Program-made: the position numbers and the translations under genes
Shown here: positions 36,914 to 46,413 of the stretch, piece after piece
How the letters are laid out: the number at the start of each line of letters is the position of its first letter
Position numbering within the stretch: position 1 is the stretch's first letter
Assembly: GCF_008086115.1 (NCBI RefSeq)
Contig: NZ_VSIY01000014.1
Location: forward strand, 61,862 to 125,861
Length of the DNA stretch: 64,000 nucleotides
Direction: 5' to 3'
Source: Maritimibacter fusiformis
GTDB taxonomy: Bacteria; Pseudomonadota; Alphaproteobacteria; Rhodobacterales; Rhodobacteraceae
The notes under the pieces: generated by a model
Told to the model about the DNA's origin: nothing
The model's input: only the letters and a program-made list of their open reading frames with translations
Database searches by the model: none

Positions 36914-37821
36914 TGTCGGGCAACCTGCGCGGCAGCCTCTACATGGTTCTGGCCATGAGCGCCTTTGCGGTCGAGGATATGTTCTTCAAGCTGGCGATCG
37001 AGGACCTGCCCAAAGGCTTGGCGCTGATGGGTTTCGGGGTTTTCGGCACGTTGATCGCCGCGGGCCTGTCGCGGCACGCGAACGAGCCGGTGTTTCACCC
37101 CGCCTTCCTGTCGCGCGGCCTTGTCCTGCGCTCGGCGATGGAGCTGTCGGGGCGGCATTTCTATGCGCTCAGCCTGGCCTTCGTGCCGCTGGCCACGACC
37201 TCCGCTATCCTGCAGGCCACGCCGCTGGTGGTGACGATGGGGGCGGCGGCATTGTTCGGCGAGAAGGTCGGCGTGCGGCGCTGGAGCGCCTCGGTGGTGG
37301 GGTTCGTCGGGGTTCTGATGATCCTGCGCCCGTCGCCCGCCGCGTTCGAACCGACGGTGATCTTCGCGGTTCTCGGGATGCTGGGTTTTGCCGGGCGCGA
37401 CCTTGCCACCCGGGCCAGCCCGCCGTCGGTCTCGGGCCGGCAACTGGGGACGCTGGGCTTCATGGTGGTGGTCGCCGCCGGGCTGGTCCTGAGCGCATTC
37501 GACCAGGAATGGCGCGGGCTGGCTGCGCCGCGCGCCTGGGCGGCGGTGGTCGGGGCCGCGCTGTTCGGAGTGGCCGCCTACAACTCGCTGACCATCGCGA
37601 TGCGCAGCGGTGAAGTGTCGGTGGTGGCGCCGTTTCGATACACGCGGCTTCTGCTGGCGCTTGTCATCGCTTATGTGGTGTTCGCAGAGCGCCCAGACGC
37701 GCTGACCCTGGCCGGGGCCGCGCTGATCGTGGCGAGCGGGGTTTACATACTCGTCAGGACCGGGCGACAAGGAAAGACCGGGGCCGCACGGCCCGCGATG
37801 AAAGGACCAAGCAGATCGTGA
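36913..37821 (+). CDS. DMT/EamA-family exporter
   Basis: A 302-residue membrane protein with two EamA repeats and about ten helices, a family exporting amino acids, nucleotides or other metabolites. Each repeat ends in a typical helix pair (for example ATPLVVTMGAAALFGEKVG and TRLLLALVIAYVVFAERPD). The substrate is unknown. It is inserted between rnc and era, which are usually adjacent, and overlaps both: TGATG with rnc and GTGA with era. That fixes its expression to an RNA-processing and ribosome-assembly operon. Confidence 0.85.
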   Translation: MSGNLRGSLYMVLAMSAFAVEDMFFKLAIEDLPKGLALMGFGVFGTLIAAGLSRHANEPVFHPAFLSRGLVLRSAMELSGRHFYALSLAFVPLATTSAILQATPLVVTMGAAALFGEKVGVRRWSASVVGFVGVLMILRPSPAAFEPTVIFAVLGMLGFAGRDLATRASPPSVSGRQLGTLGFMVVVAAGLVLSAFDQEWRGLAAPRAWAAVVGAALFGVAAYNSLTIAMRSGEVSVVAPFRYTRLLLALVIAYVVFAERPDALTLAGAALIVASGVYILVRTGRQGKTGAARPAMKGPSRS

Positions 37822-38723
37822 CCACACGCGCCGGATTTGTCGCCCTGATCGGCGAGCCCAACGCGGGCAAGTCGACCCTGACCAACCGCATGGTCGGGGC
37901 CAAGGTGTCGATTGTCACCCACAAGGTGCAGACCACCCGCGCCCGCATTCGCGGCGTGGCGATCGAGGGCGAGGCCCAGATCGTCTTTGTCGACACGCCG
38001 GGCTTGTTCAAGCCAAAGCGCCGGCTGGACCGGGCGATGGTGGCGGCGGCCTGGGGGGGTGCGGCGGATGCCGATGTGGTGGTGTTGCTGATCGAGGCGC
38101 ATCGCGGCGTGACCGAAGGGGTGAAGCGCATCCTCGAACGGCTGGACGAGATCGGCACGGGCCGCACCGTGGCGCTGGCGATCAACAAGATCGACCGGGT
38201 CAAGTCCGAGACCCTGCTGGCGCTGACCCGGGAGATGAACGACCTTTTCCCCTTTGCCGAGACCTTCATGATCTCCGCCGAGAAGGGCTACGGCGTCGAC
38301 GATCTGCGCAAATGGCTGGCCGAGCGGATGCCGGAGGGGCCGTGGCTCTACCCCGAAGACCAGATCGCGGATCTTCCGCTGCGCATGATCGCCGCCGAGA
38401 TGACGCGCGAAAAGCTGACGCTGCGGCTGCACCAGGAATTGCCCTACCAGTTGACGGTCGAGACCGAGAACTGGGAAGAGCGCAAGGACGGCAGCGCCCG
38501 CATCGACCAGGTGATCTATGTCATGCGCGACGGCCACAAGGGCATCGTGCTGGGCAAGAAGGGCGAGACCGTCAAGGCGGTCAGCCAGGCGGCCCGGGCC
38601 GAGCTCGAGGAGTTTCTGGGCCGAAAGGTGCACCTGTTCCTGCAGGTCAAGGTGCGCCCGAACTGGCTGGAGGAAAGAGAGCGTTATTCGGAAATTGGGC
38701 TTGATTTCAAGGACGGAAATTGA
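37818..38723 (+). CDS. era: GTPase Era
   Basis: Essential GTPase that binds the 3' end of 16S rRNA during small-subunit assembly. The 301-residue protein has G1 GEPNAGKST (12-20), G3 DTPGL, G4 NKID and the C-terminal KH domain with GHKGIVLGKKGETVKAVS. The start is GTG, overlapping the transporter stop. The stop overlaps the next gene region. Confidence 0.96.
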   Translation: MTTRAGFVALIGEPNAGKSTLTNRMVGAKVSIVTHKVQTTRARIRGVAIEGEAQIVFVDTPGLFKPKRRLDRAMVAAAWGGAADADVVVLLIEAHRGVTEGVKRILERLDEIGTGRTVALAINKIDRVKSETLLALTREMNDLFPFAETFMISAEKGYGVDDLRKWLAERMPEGPWLYPEDQIADLPLRMIAAEMTREKLTLRLHQELPYQLTVETENWEERKDGSARIDQVIYVMRDGHKGIVLGKKGETVKAVSQAARAELEEFLGRKVHLFLQVKVRPNWLEERERYSEIGLDFKDGN

Positions 38724-39058
38724 TGGCACGACTGGCGACCGGCATCTGGGTCGGCGCCTATCTCGCGCGGCTCCAGGCCGAGGGCATCCCGGTCTACGTG
38801 GTCGCGCGCGGCGACGACACCGCCGGGGCGGTTCTGGTCAAGCTGGCCACCCTCGACGGGCAGGCGCAGGCGTTTCAGCGCCGGTTCGACATGGAGACCG
38901 GCGCGCGGGTCTGGGACGTTCTGGCCGAGGGGGCCGAGGCCGAGGTGGACGCGGCGATATCGCGCCAGCGCGGCTTTGATCCCGACCTGTGGGTGATCGA
39001 GGTCGAGGATGCGCGCGGGCGGCACCTGCTGGATCAGCCCGGTCTCAGCGACGGATAA
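38723..39058 (+). CDS. DUF1491 family protein
   Basis: A 111-residue cytoplasmic protein of DUF1491, recognised by the N-terminal LATGIWVGAYLARLQAEGIPVYVVARGD block (shown here in part) and the closing DPDLWVIEVEDARG. It regularly lies between era and recO in this family, but its function is unknown. I use the ATG at 38723, which shares one base with the era stop; a TTG one codon earlier is also possible. Its end overlaps the convergent membrane protein gene by 14 bases. Confidence 0.8.
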   Translation: MARLATGIWVGAYLARLQAEGIPVYVVARGDDTAGAVLVKLATLDGQAQAFQRRFDMETGARVWDVLAEGAEAEVDAAISRQRGFDPDLWVIEVEDARGRHLLDQPGLSDG

Positions 39059-39650
39059 GCCGCGCCAGCCCGACCAGCGCCGTTCCTCCCAGGAAAATCC
39101 CCAGCGACAGGCCCGCGACGTTTGCCGCGAAGTCACCCAGGCTCAGCACGTTGAGGTCGATGAACGGATAGGGATAGGCGCCGGTGAACCCGGCCCGGAC
39201 CAGTGCATAAGCGAGGTAGATCAGGGGCCAGGCCAGCCACAGCGCGGCATGGCGCAGGCCCAGCCCGGCCTTGGGCGCGAAACCTGCCCACCACGCGAAG
39301 GTCAGGACCGGCACGGCGCTGTGCACACCCTGATCGGCCCACCATGCCAGCCCCTGCGGGTTCCACAGATCCGACAGCATGGTGTGATAGATCACGCCCA
39401 CGATCCCGATCCACAGTGTCAGCCCGCCCAGCCAACCGGCTGACAAGGCCCGCCCCCGGGCGGCAATCACCCCGGTGCTGACCGCGACCATCGTGTTGGT
39501 CAGGATGGTGAAATAGCCTGCCATGACCCAGATCGTGCCCGCGACAGTGTCGGGGCCGTCGGGGATCACGGTGGACTGCACCGCGATCGCGACGACAGCG
39601 ACGGTTGCCAGAAAAGCGGCGGTCAGGCGGGCGGCAGGGCTCAGCGTCAT
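39045..39650 (-). CDS. Pr6Pr-type membrane protein
   Basis: A 201-residue protein with six predicted membrane helices, matching the FAR-17a/AIG1-like Pr6Pr family: YFTILTNTMVAVSTG, IYHTMLSDLWNPQGL and YPYPFIDLNVLSLGDF are typical blocks. Some relatives hydrolyse fatty acid esters of hydroxy fatty acids with a Thr/His pair, and T49 and H89-region residues could correspond; this is inference. Start at ATG 39650. It runs against both DUF1491 and recO. Confidence 0.7.
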   Translation of the reverse strand: MTLSPAARLTAAFLATVAVVAIAVQSTVIPDGPDTVAGTIWVMAGYFTILTNTMVAVSTGVIAARGRALSAGWLGGLTLWIGIVGVIYHTMLSDLWNPQGLAWWADQGVHSAVPVLTFAWWAGFAPKAGLGLRHAALWLAWPLIYLAYALVRAGFTGAYPYPFIDLNVLSLGDFAANVAGLSLGIFLGGTALVGLARLIRR

Positions 39651-39724
39651 GGCGCCAGATTTGCGCCAAAGCGCGGCGCGCGCAAGCACTTGCGCCGCGC
39701 CCCGGGCCGTGAATGATGCGGGGC

Positions 39725-40450
39725 ATGGACTGGCGCGACCAAGGCACATTGCTGTCCGTGCGCAAGCATGGCGAGACCTCGGCGATCATCGAGGTGTTTA
39801 CCGAGAATCACGGGCGTCATGCCGGGGTGGTGCGCGGTGGCGTGTCGCGCAAGATCGCGCCGATCCTGCAACCGGGCGCGCAGCTTGACCTGAGTTGGCG
39901 GGCGCGGCTGGAGGATCATCTGGGCGCCTTCACGGTCGAGCCGGTGAAAAGCCGCGCGGGGGTGATGTCGGACCGGCTGGCGCTGGCCGGGCTGAATGCG
40001 ATGACGGCGCTGTTGTCCTTTTCGTTGCCCGAGCGCGAGGCGCACCCGCGCCTCTATGCCCAGAGCGTGGCGATGTTCGACCTGCTTGGCCAGTCCGAGA
40101 CCTGGCCCATCGCCTACCTGCAATGGGAACTGGCGCTGCTCGAGGAACTGGGCTTCGGTCTGGACCTGAGCGCCTGCGCGGTGACAGGGGCGGCGGATGA
40201 CCTGGCCTTTGTCTCGCCCCGGTCGGGGCGCGCGGTCAGTGCTGGTGGGGCGGGGGAATGGGCCGACCGGCTGTTGCCGCTGCCGCCGGAGCTGCTGGGC
40301 GTGGTCACGGGCGGGTCGGCGGGCGTCGTCGAGGGGTTGGCGACCACCGGCCATTTCCTGATGCACGGGTTGGCGCATTCGCTGGGCAACAAACCCCTGC
40401 CCGAGGCGCGGGCGCGGCTGGTCGATCGGCTGGCGCGTCAGGCGTCCTGA
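39725..40450 (+). CDS. recO: DNA repair protein RecO
   Basis: Mediator that helps RecA load on SSB-coated DNA in the RecFOR pathway. The 241-residue protein has the N-terminal OB fold ([21 protein letters not shown]) and the helical domain with [25 protein letters not shown]. The usual zinc-finger cysteines are largely absent; only one Cys remains, as in other alphaproteobacterial RecO proteins. The ATG at 39725 fits the family start. Its last 13 bases overlap the end of the convergent tetR gene. Confidence 0.92.
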   Translation: MDWRDQGTLLSVRKHGETSAIIEVFTENHGRHAGVVRGGVSRKIAPILQPGAQLDLSWRARLEDHLGAFTVEPVKSRAGVMSDRLALAGLNAMTALLSFSLPEREAHPRLYAQSVAMFDLLGQSETWPIAYLQWELALLEELGFGLDLSACAVTGAADDLAFVSPRSGRAVSAGGAGEWADRLLPLPPELLGVVTGGSAGVVEGLATTGHFLMHGLAHSLGNKPLPEARARLVDRLARQAS

Positions 40451-40989
40451 AGCGCCACCAGCGCCGCGATCAGGGTCGAGACGCTTTCGCGCGCCGCCTT
40501 GGAGTCGGTGCCGCCGAGCATCCCCAGGCCAAGCTCCGCACCATAGACGATGCGGGCGAACTCCGGGTTGGACAGCCCGATCTGGCTAAGCACGGCAGTC
40601 AGATAGGCCAGCCGCATCCGGTCGACCTCGGCGATTGCTGCGCGTGCAGCATCGTCGCCCTGCGCCCAGGCCCGCATCGCGGCTTCCTCGCTGCCCGGGC
40701 CGGTCGCCTCGGCAATCACCTCGCCCAGCCGATAGAGCCTTTGCGTGGGCGTGCCGCCCTGCTCGGCCGCGTCGGCCAACGCGGACAGGGCCCGCGCCTC
40801 CCAGCGTGCGGCCATGCGCCGCTTGAATTCGGGCACATCCTTGAAATGCCAATAGAAACTACCCTTGGTCGCACCGATGCTGCGAGCCAGAGGCTCGGCC
40901 TTCAAGGCTTCGGGGCCTTGTGCGCTGAGGGCCGCAAAGCCGGTGTTGAACCAGTCGTCCGGGCCAAGGCGGGTGGATTTTTCGGGCAT
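40438..40989 (-). CDS. TetR-family transcriptional regulator
   Basis: A 183-residue repressor with an N-terminal helix-turn-helix (about residues 28-50, [20 protein letters not shown]) and a helical ligand-binding domain without recognised family motifs. It lies 79 bases downstream of mcd on the same strand, and the gap holds the palindrome-containing motif GCTGCAAGTGCAAA that also occurs before mcd. I infer autoregulation and control of mcd, possibly with an acyl-CoA ligand. Confidence 0.82.
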   Translation of the reverse strand: MPEKSTRLGPDDWFNTGFAALSAQGPEALKAEPLARSIGATKGSFYWHFKDVPEFKRRMAARWEARALSALADAAEQGGTPTQRLYRLGEVIAEATGPGSEEAAMRAWAQGDDAARAAIAEVDRMRLAYLTAVLSQIGLSNPEFARIVYGAELGLGMLGGTDSKAARESVSTLIAALVALQDA

Positions 40990-41034
40990 GATGCGCCTCC
41001 AATAGGGTCGCGGCGCGCACCCTATCAGGGAAAT

Positions 41035-41048
41035 GCTGCAAGTGCAAA
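41035..41048. promoter_or_regulatory. TGCA-N2-TGCA motif before tetR
   Basis: GCTGCAAGTGCAAA, 46 bases upstream of the tetR start. Read on the minus strand it is TTTGCACTTGCAGC, differing from the site before mcd (TTTGCAGGTGCAGC) only in the two central bases. Confidence 0.5.
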
Positions 41049-41068
41049 GAAAACCGCCGGCGCGGCCT

Positions 41069-42724
41069 TCAGCCCAGAAGGCGGCGGGCGATCACGGTGG
41101 CCTGGATCTCGGCGGCGCCCTCGAAGATGTTGAGAATGCGCGCGTCGCACAGGATGCGGCTGATCTGGTATTCCAGCGCGAATCCGTTGCCGCCGTGGAT
41201 CTGCAGCGCGTTGTCCGCCGCCGCCCAGGCGACGCGGGCCCCGATCAGCTTGGCCATCCCGGCCTCGAGATCGCAGCGCCGGTCGTGGTCCTTTTCCCAG
41301 GCCGCGAAATAGGTCAACTGCCGCGCCACCATGATCTCGACCGCCATCATCGCCAGCTTGTCGGCGACGCGGGGGAAAGCGATCAGGGGCTTGCCGAACT
41401 GCTTGCGGTCAAGCGCGTATTGCATCCCGACCTCGAGCGCCGATTGCGCCACGCCGATGGCGCGGGCGGCGGTCTGGATGCGGGCGCTCTCGAAGGTCTG
41501 CATGAGCTGCTTGAAGCCCTGACCCTCGACGCCGCCCAGGAGGTTCCCGGCCGGCACCTTGAAGCCGTCGAAGCCAAGTTCGTATTCCTTCATGCCGCGA
41601 TAGCCCAGCACCTCGATCTCGCCGCCGGTCATGCCGGGGGTGGGGAACGGATCGCCCTCGGTGCCCGGCTGCTTTTCGGCCAGGAACATCGACAGGCCCC
41701 GGTAATTGTCGGTCTCGGGGTCGGTTCGCGCCATCAGCGTCATCACGTTGGCGCGGGCGGCGTGGGTGATCCAGGTCTTGTTGCCGGTGATCTCGTAGGC
41801 GTCGCCAACCTTGGCCGCGCGCGTGCGCAGGCTGCCGAGGTCAGAGCCGGTGTTGGGTTCGGTGAACACCGCCGTGGGCAGAACCTCGCCCGAGGCGATG
41901 CGGGGCAGCCACGCCTGTTTCTGTTCGTCGGTGCCGCCCGAAAGGATCAGTTCAGCGGCAATTTCCGAGCGGGTGCCAAGCGAGCCGACGCCGATATAGC
42001 CGCGCGACAACTCCTCCGACACCACCACCATCGAGGCTTTCGACAGGCCCAGCCCGCCGAAGTCCTCGGGAATGGTCAGCCCGAACACGCCCATTTCCGA
42101 CAGGTCTTCGAGGATCTCCATCGGGATCAACTCGTCCTTCAGGTGCCAGTCATGGGCATGGGGCACGACCTTTTCATCGGCATAGCGGCGGAACTGGTCG
42201 CGGATCATCTCAAGTTCGTCGTCCAGCCCGGTGGCGCCGAAGGTGGCGTGGCCGGCGTTGTCCTGCATCAGCGTGACCAGCCGGGCGCGGGCGGCGGGGC
42301 TGTTGCCGTTTTGGGTCAGGGTCATCACCGCGTCGGACATCATCGCGCGCTGGTCGCCCTGGGTCAGGAACATGTCCTGCGGCCGGGCAATCTCGCCCTG
42401 GCTCATCGGGATGCCGCCGGCGATCTGGGCGAGGTATTCGCCGAATGCGATCTGGTGGAGAAGCGCCTCGATCTCGCCGAACCCGCCCGCCGCGTCCAGC
42501 CGCGTGGCCCAGGTCTGCATCTGGCGCAGCGCCTCGGTATAGGTGGCAAGCCAGGCCAGCGCATGGGCCGCGGCCTGGTGCTGTTCGGTCAGGTCGGGCG
42601 AGACCTTGCTGCCCTCGGTGACCGCCTCGCGCAGACGATCCGTGGCCGTTGCCAGCAGCGCCTCGACCGCGGGGATCGCGGCTTTGGTCAGGCTGAGCAA
42701 ATCGTCGAGAACGGGCGTGGTCAT
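41069..42724 (-). CDS. mcd: (2S)-methylsuccinyl-CoA dehydrogenase
   Basis: An acyl-CoA dehydrogenase of 551 residues, much longer than the usual 380-400 because of an N-terminal helical domain of about 150 residues (MTTPVLDDLLSLTKAAIPAV onward). That extension is characteristic of methylsuccinyl-CoA dehydrogenase, which makes mesaconyl-CoA in the ethylmalonyl-CoA pathway for C2 assimilation. The FAD core has AVFTEPNTGSDL, KTWITHA, RKQFGKPL and IFEGAAEIQ, with the likely catalytic base Glu in the last. Electrons should pass to the EtfAB encoded at 53-54.7 kb. The ATG at 42724 follows AAGGGA; 42742 is an alternative. Confidence 0.85.
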   Translation of the reverse strand: MTTPVLDDLLSLTKAAIPAVEALLATATDRLREAVTEGSKVSPDLTEQHQAAAHALAWLATYTEALRQMQTWATRLDAAGGFGEIEALLHQIAFGEYLAQIAGGIPMSQGEIARPQDMFLTQGDQRAMMSDAVMTLTQNGNSPAARARLVTLMQDNAGHATFGATGLDDELEMIRDQFRRYADEKVVPHAHDWHLKDELIPMEILEDLSEMGVFGLTIPEDFGGLGLSKASMVVVSEELSRGYIGVGSLGTRSEIAAELILSGGTDEQKQAWLPRIASGEVLPTAVFTEPNTGSDLGSLRTRAAKVGDAYEITGNKTWITHAARANVMTLMARTDPETDNYRGLSMFLAEKQPGTEGDPFPTPGMTGGEIEVLGYRGMKEYELGFDGFKVPAGNLLGGVEGQGFKQLMQTFESARIQTAARAIGVAQSALEVGMQYALDRKQFGKPLIAFPRVADKLAMMAVEIMVARQLTYFAAWEKDHDRRCDLEAGMAKLIGARVAWAAADNALQIHGGNGFALEYQISRILCDARILNIFEGAAEIQATVIARRLLG

Positions 42725-42781
42725 GGCATTGTCCCTTGGCATCCTGGTCCCCTTGCAGCGGTTCCCGAGAGTGATAGGGAT

Positions 42782-42795
42782 TTTGCAGGTGCAGC
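42782..42795. promoter_or_regulatory. TGCA-N2-TGCA motif before mcd
   Basis: TTTGCAGGTGCAGC, 58 bases upstream of the mcd start in the divergent gap with the TauE-type gene. The sequence continues GCAATAATAATTC, an AT-rich stretch unusual here. A separate inverted repeat TTTCG-CA-CGAAA lies further along near 42820-42832. Confidence 0.5.
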
Positions 42796-42909
42796 GCAAT
42801 AATAATTCGTGGAATGGTGCTGTTTCGCACGAAAGTAACGAATCGAAACCGGGTGCATCGCCGGTGAAATCCCGCTAGATACGGGCGAGTATTTGAAGGG
42901 CCGGGATTG

Positions 42910-43680
42910 ATGGACGCGATTTTAGCCGGGATGCCGCTGTGGCTGATCGTCACCGCCGTGGGGATTACCCTGTTCGCCGGATTCGTGAAAGGCGCAGTCG
43001 GGTTCGCCTTTCCGATGATCGTGCTGTCGGGGCTGGGGTCGTTCCTGCCGGCCGAGACCGCGCTGGCGATCCTGATCTTGCCGACCGTGGTCACGAACGT
43101 CTTTCAGGCCTTCCGGCAGGGCCTGGGCGCGGCCCTGGTCGTGGTGCGGCGATACTGGCTGTTCCTGTTGATAATGGTGGCTTTTCTGGTGTCCTCGGCG
43201 CAACTTGTCGCGATCATACCGGAGTCGGTTCTGCTGGTCCTGGTCGGCGTGCCGATGGTGCTGTTCGCGATCCTGCAACTCAGCCGCTGGACCCTGAACC
43301 TGCGGCCCGGAACCCGGACCCGCGACGAATTGCTGATCGGCGGTTTCGCCGGGTTCATCGGGGGCATGTCGGGAAGCTGGGGGCCGCCGACGGTGCTCTA
43401 CCTGACCGCCATCGGCGCCGAGAAGTCTGAGGCGATGCGCGCGCAGGGGGTGATCTACGGCATCGGCGCGGTGGCGCTGCTGGCGGCGCATCTGCAGTCG
43501 GGGGTGCTGAACGCCGCGACGATCCCGCTTTCTGCGGCTGCATTGGTGCCGGCGCTGGCCGGGATGGCGCTGGGGCTTCGGGTGCATGACCGGATGCCGC
43601 AAAGCACCTTCCGCCGGGCCATGCTGGTGGTCCTGCTGTTCGCGGGCCTGAACCTGGTGCGGCGCGGGCTGATGCTCTGA
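42910..43680 (+). CDS. TauE/SafE-family anion exporter
   Basis: A 256-residue membrane protein with about eight helices in two halves. The first half begins with the family motif TLFAGFVKGAVGFAFPMI and the second with GGFAGFIGGMSGSWGPPTVLY. Members export sulfite, sulfoacetate or other organic anions; none can be chosen here. I use the ATG at 42910 over a TTG one codon earlier. It is divergent from mcd with the motif-bearing region between them. Confidence 0.83.
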   Translation: MDAILAGMPLWLIVTAVGITLFAGFVKGAVGFAFPMIVLSGLGSFLPAETALAILILPTVVTNVFQAFRQGLGAALVVVRRYWLFLLIMVAFLVSSAQLVAIIPESVLLVLVGVPMVLFAILQLSRWTLNLRPGTRTRDELLIGGFAGFIGGMSGSWGPPTVLYLTAIGAEKSEAMRAQGVIYGIGAVALLAAHLQSGVLNAATIPLSAAALVPALAGMALGLRVHDRMPQSTFRRAMLVVLLFAGLNLVRRGLML

Positions 43681-43687
43681 GACGCAA

Positions 43688-43714
43688 AACGCCCCGGCAC
43701 CGGGCCGGGGCGTA
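43688..43714 (-). terminator. pckA terminator
   Basis: A 10-bp stem ACGCCCCGGC (43689-43698) with GCCGGGGCGT (43704-43713) and loop ACCGG. Read on the minus strand the stem ends in GTTTTGC, the T run expected after pckA. It may also stop transcripts of the TauE-type gene from the other side. Confidence 0.75.
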
Positions 43715-43732
43715 TCGTCAGATCCGGGTCGA

Positions 43733-45331
43733 TCAGCCGATCGCGACGGCGCGCACGTCGTCGTCGATATGCGCCTCGTACTGCGCGAAGTTCTCGGCGA
43801 ACATCTTGACCAGCTTGGCGGCCTGCGCGTCATAGGCGGCATGATCGTCCCAGGTGCGGCGCGGGTCGAGCAGCACTTCGGGCACGTCCGGCACATGTCT
43901 GGGAACGTCGAAGCCGAAGTTGGCGTCCTTGCGGAACTCGGTGTCCGACAGCGACCCGTCGAGCGCGGCGGTCAGCAGCGCGCGGGTGGCCTTGATCGGC
44001 ATCCGCTCGCCCACGCCGTAAGCGCCGCCGGTCCAGCCGGTGTTGACCAGCCAGCAGGTCGCGCCGTGCTTGGCGATCTTGTCCTGAAGCAGCTTGCCGT
44101 ATTCCTCGGGCCGACGCGGCATGAAGGGGGCGCCGAAACAGGTCGAGAAGGTCGGCTCCGGCTCGGTCACGCCCCGCTCGGTGCCGGCGACCTTGGAGGT
44201 GAAGCCCGACAGGAAGTGATACATCGCCTGCGCCGGGGTCAGCCGCGCGATCGGCGGCAGCACCCCGAAGGCGTCGCAGGTCAGCATGATGATGTTCTTC
44301 GGATGCCCGCCCAGCGCCGTCTTGGAGGCGTTCGAGATATAATCGAGCGGATAGGCCGCGCGCATGTTGGCGGTCAGGCTGTCGTCGTCGAAATCCAGCT
44401 CCATGGTGTCCGGGTCCCACACCATGTTCTCGATCACCGTCGAGAATTTGCGGGTGGTGGCGTAGATTTCCGGCTCGGCCTCTTCCGACAGGTGGATGGT
44501 CTTGGCATAACAGCCTCCTTCGAAGTTGAAGGTGCCGCGGTCCGACCAGCCATGCTCGTCATCACCGATCAGCACGCGATCGGGGTCGGCGGACAGGGTG
44601 GTCTTGCCGGTGCCCGACAGCCCGAAGAAGATGGCGGTGTCGACCGGGTTGCCCGGCGCGTGGTTGGCCGAGCAGTGCATCGGCATGATGCCCTTTTCCG
44701 GCAACAGGTAGTTCAGAAGCGTGAACACCGACTTCTTGTTCTCGCCGGCATATTCCGAGCCGCCGATCAGGATCAGCTTTTTCTCGAAGTTGAGCGCGAT
44801 CACCGTGTCCGACCGGCAGCCGTGCCGCTTGGGGTCGGCCTTGAAGGTCGGGCAGTTGACGATGGTGAACTCCGGCAGAAAGCCGTCCAGCTCATCGCGC
44901 GAGGGCCGGCGCAGCAGGTGGCGCACGAAGAGGGCATGCCAAGCCAGTTCGGTCACGATCCGAACATCCAGCCGGTGTGCCGGGTCGGCGCCGCCATAGA
45001 GATCCTGCACGAAATAGTCGCCGCCCTTCATGTGCTCCAGCATGTCGGCGTGAAGCCGGTCGAAGGCGGCCGGCTCCATCGGCGGGTTGTTTTCCCACCA
45101 GATCGTGTTTTCGACTTCGGGTGTTCGGACCACGAACTTGTCCTTGGGCGAACGGCCGGTGTGCTTGCCGGTCTCGACCAGAAGCGTGCCACCCAGGCCC
45201 AGATGCCCCTCGCCACGCTGCAGCGAGGCCTCGACCAGCCCCGGCTCGATCAGGTTGTAATAGACGTTGCCGAGCCCCGTTATGCCCTGGTTTTCCAAGC
45301 GGTGCGCCGGATTAACCCGTCCTGTGGTCAT
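43733..45331 (-). CDS. pckA: Phosphoenolpyruvate carboxykinase (ATP)
   Basis: Converts oxaloacetate and ATP to phosphoenolpyruvate, the entry to gluconeogenesis. The 532-residue length is normal. R60 is in TGRSPKDKF, the P-loop is GLSGTGKTT (237-245), and the metal site is in LIGDDEHGW. The ATG at 45331 has AGGAG at 7 bases; an ATG two codons earlier is too close to the ribosome site. It is divergent from chvI, an arrangement conserved in alphaproteobacteria where ChvI-type regulators affect pckA. Confidence 0.96.
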   Translation of the reverse strand: MTTGRVNPAHRLENQGITGLGNVYYNLIEPGLVEASLQRGEGHLGLGGTLLVETGKHTGRSPKDKFVVRTPEVENTIWWENNPPMEPAAFDRLHADMLEHMKGGDYFVQDLYGGADPAHRLDVRIVTELAWHALFVRHLLRRPSRDELDGFLPEFTIVNCPTFKADPKRHGCRSDTVIALNFEKKLILIGGSEYAGENKKSVFTLLNYLLPEKGIMPMHCSANHAPGNPVDTAIFFGLSGTGKTTLSADPDRVLIGDDEHGWSDRGTFNFEGGCYAKTIHLSEEAEPEIYATTRKFSTVIENMVWDPDTMELDFDDDSLTANMRAAYPLDYISNASKTALGGHPKNIIMLTCDAFGVLPPIARLTPAQAMYHFLSGFTSKVAGTERGVTEPEPTFSTCFGAPFMPRRPEEYGKLLQDKIAKHGATCWLVNTGWTGGAYGVGERMPIKATRALLTAALDGSLSDTEFRKDANFGFDVPRHVPDVPEVLLDPRRTWDDHAAYDAQAAKLVKMFAENFAQYEAHIDDDVRAVAIG

Positions 45332-45684
45332 GCCCATACTCCTGTTGCCGGCACCTCGCCGGCCGTTTCCGATATGTCCCAGCCGCGCCGTCTTCGACTC
45401 GCGCGACGCAGCGGCGGCGATGCCGCAGGTGCCACATGGCTGGCTATAACATGCGGTTTTCAGGGCGGGATAGGGCGATCTGCAACAGTTAGCGTTACCA
45501 GAAGGCTGTTTGCGCAACCATATTTCGTGCCTTGTTCGCTATGTTAGCCATTTTTTCGCCATTAGTGGTGCTTATTGGACTCACTGGCGGAGGCGATTCG
45601 CATTGAATTGTTGATTCTGATCCGCAAAACGGATTCAATGGCCTGAAAAGAGAAAAGAAAACGAGCAGCACGAGGATACCTCAC
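45332..45684. promoter_or_regulatory. Divergent pckA/chvI control region
   Basis: A 353-base gap without a gene. On the pckA side an AT-rich TTATAG (minus strand, near 45440) could be a -10 element. On the chvI side a leader inverted repeat CATTGAAT (45601-45608) and ATTCAATG (45633-45640) encloses a small hairpin ATCCG-CAAAA-CGGAT, which could fold in the chvI message 45 bases before its start. Confidence 0.4.
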
Positions 45685-46386
45685 ATGTCGAGGATTGCAT
45701 TGGTCGACGACGACAGGAACATCCTGACGTCGGTTTCGATGACTCTCGAGGCCGAAGGCTTCGAGGTTGAAACCTACAACGACGGACAATCGGCGCTGGA
45801 CGCCTTCAACAAACGCCTGCCGGACATGGCGGTGTTCGACATCAAGATGCCGCGGATGGACGGGATGGACCTGCTGCAGCGGGTGCGCCAGAAAACCAAC
45901 ATGCCGGTGATCTTCCTGACCTCGAAGGATGACGAGATCGACGAGGTTCTGGGGCTTCGGATGGGGGCCGACGACTACGTCAAGAAACCGTTCAGCCAGC
46001 GGCTTCTGGTCGAACGCATCCGCGCGCTTCTGCGCCGCCAGGACGCGATCGAGGGGATCACGGTCGCCGACAGCGAGGAAACCAAGGTGATGGTGCGCGG
46101 CGGCCTGTCGATGGACCCGCTGCGCCATTCCGTCACCTGGAAGGGCAAGGACGTGTCACTGACCGTGACCGAGTTCCTGCTGCTTCAGGCGCTGGCGCAA
46201 CGCCCCGGTTTCGTGAAAAGCCGCGATCAGCTGATGGACGTGGCCTATGACGATCAGGTCTATGTCGACGACCGCACGATCGACAGCCACATCAAGCGGC
46301 TGCGCAAGAAGATGCGGATGGTGGATGACGAGTTCTCCGCGATCGAGACCCTTTACGGCATCGGTTATCGCTACAACGAAGAATGA
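45685..46386 (+). CDS. chvI: Response regulator ChvI
   Basis: OmpR-type transcription factor, 233 residues. The receiver domain has D8-D10, phosphorylation site D52 ([11 protein letters not shown]), T79 and K101 (YVKKPF). The winged-helix DNA-binding domain (about 128-231) ends [22 protein letters not shown] in part and YGIGYRYNE. With ChvG it senses envelope or acid stress and adjusts central metabolism. It lies 27 bases before chvG. Confidence 0.95.
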   Translation: MSRIALVDDDRNILTSVSMTLEAEGFEVETYNDGQSALDAFNKRLPDMAVFDIKMPRMDGMDLLQRVRQKTNMPVIFLTSKDDEIDEVLGLRMGADDYVKKPFSQRLLVERIRALLRRQDAIEGITVADSEETKVMVRGGLSMDPLRHSVTWKGKDVSLTVTEFLLLQALAQRPGFVKSRDQLMDVAYDDQVYVDDRTIDSHIKRLRKKMRMVDDEFSAIETLYGIGYRYNEE

Positions 46387-46413
46387 CGCAGCCGCTCTGG
46401 CGAGGGTGATTTG

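Noticed and set aside
43680..43732. Small RNA or peptide between the TauE-type gene and pckA
   Set aside because: The only structure is the hairpin with a T run on the minus strand, which is fully explained as the pckA terminator.
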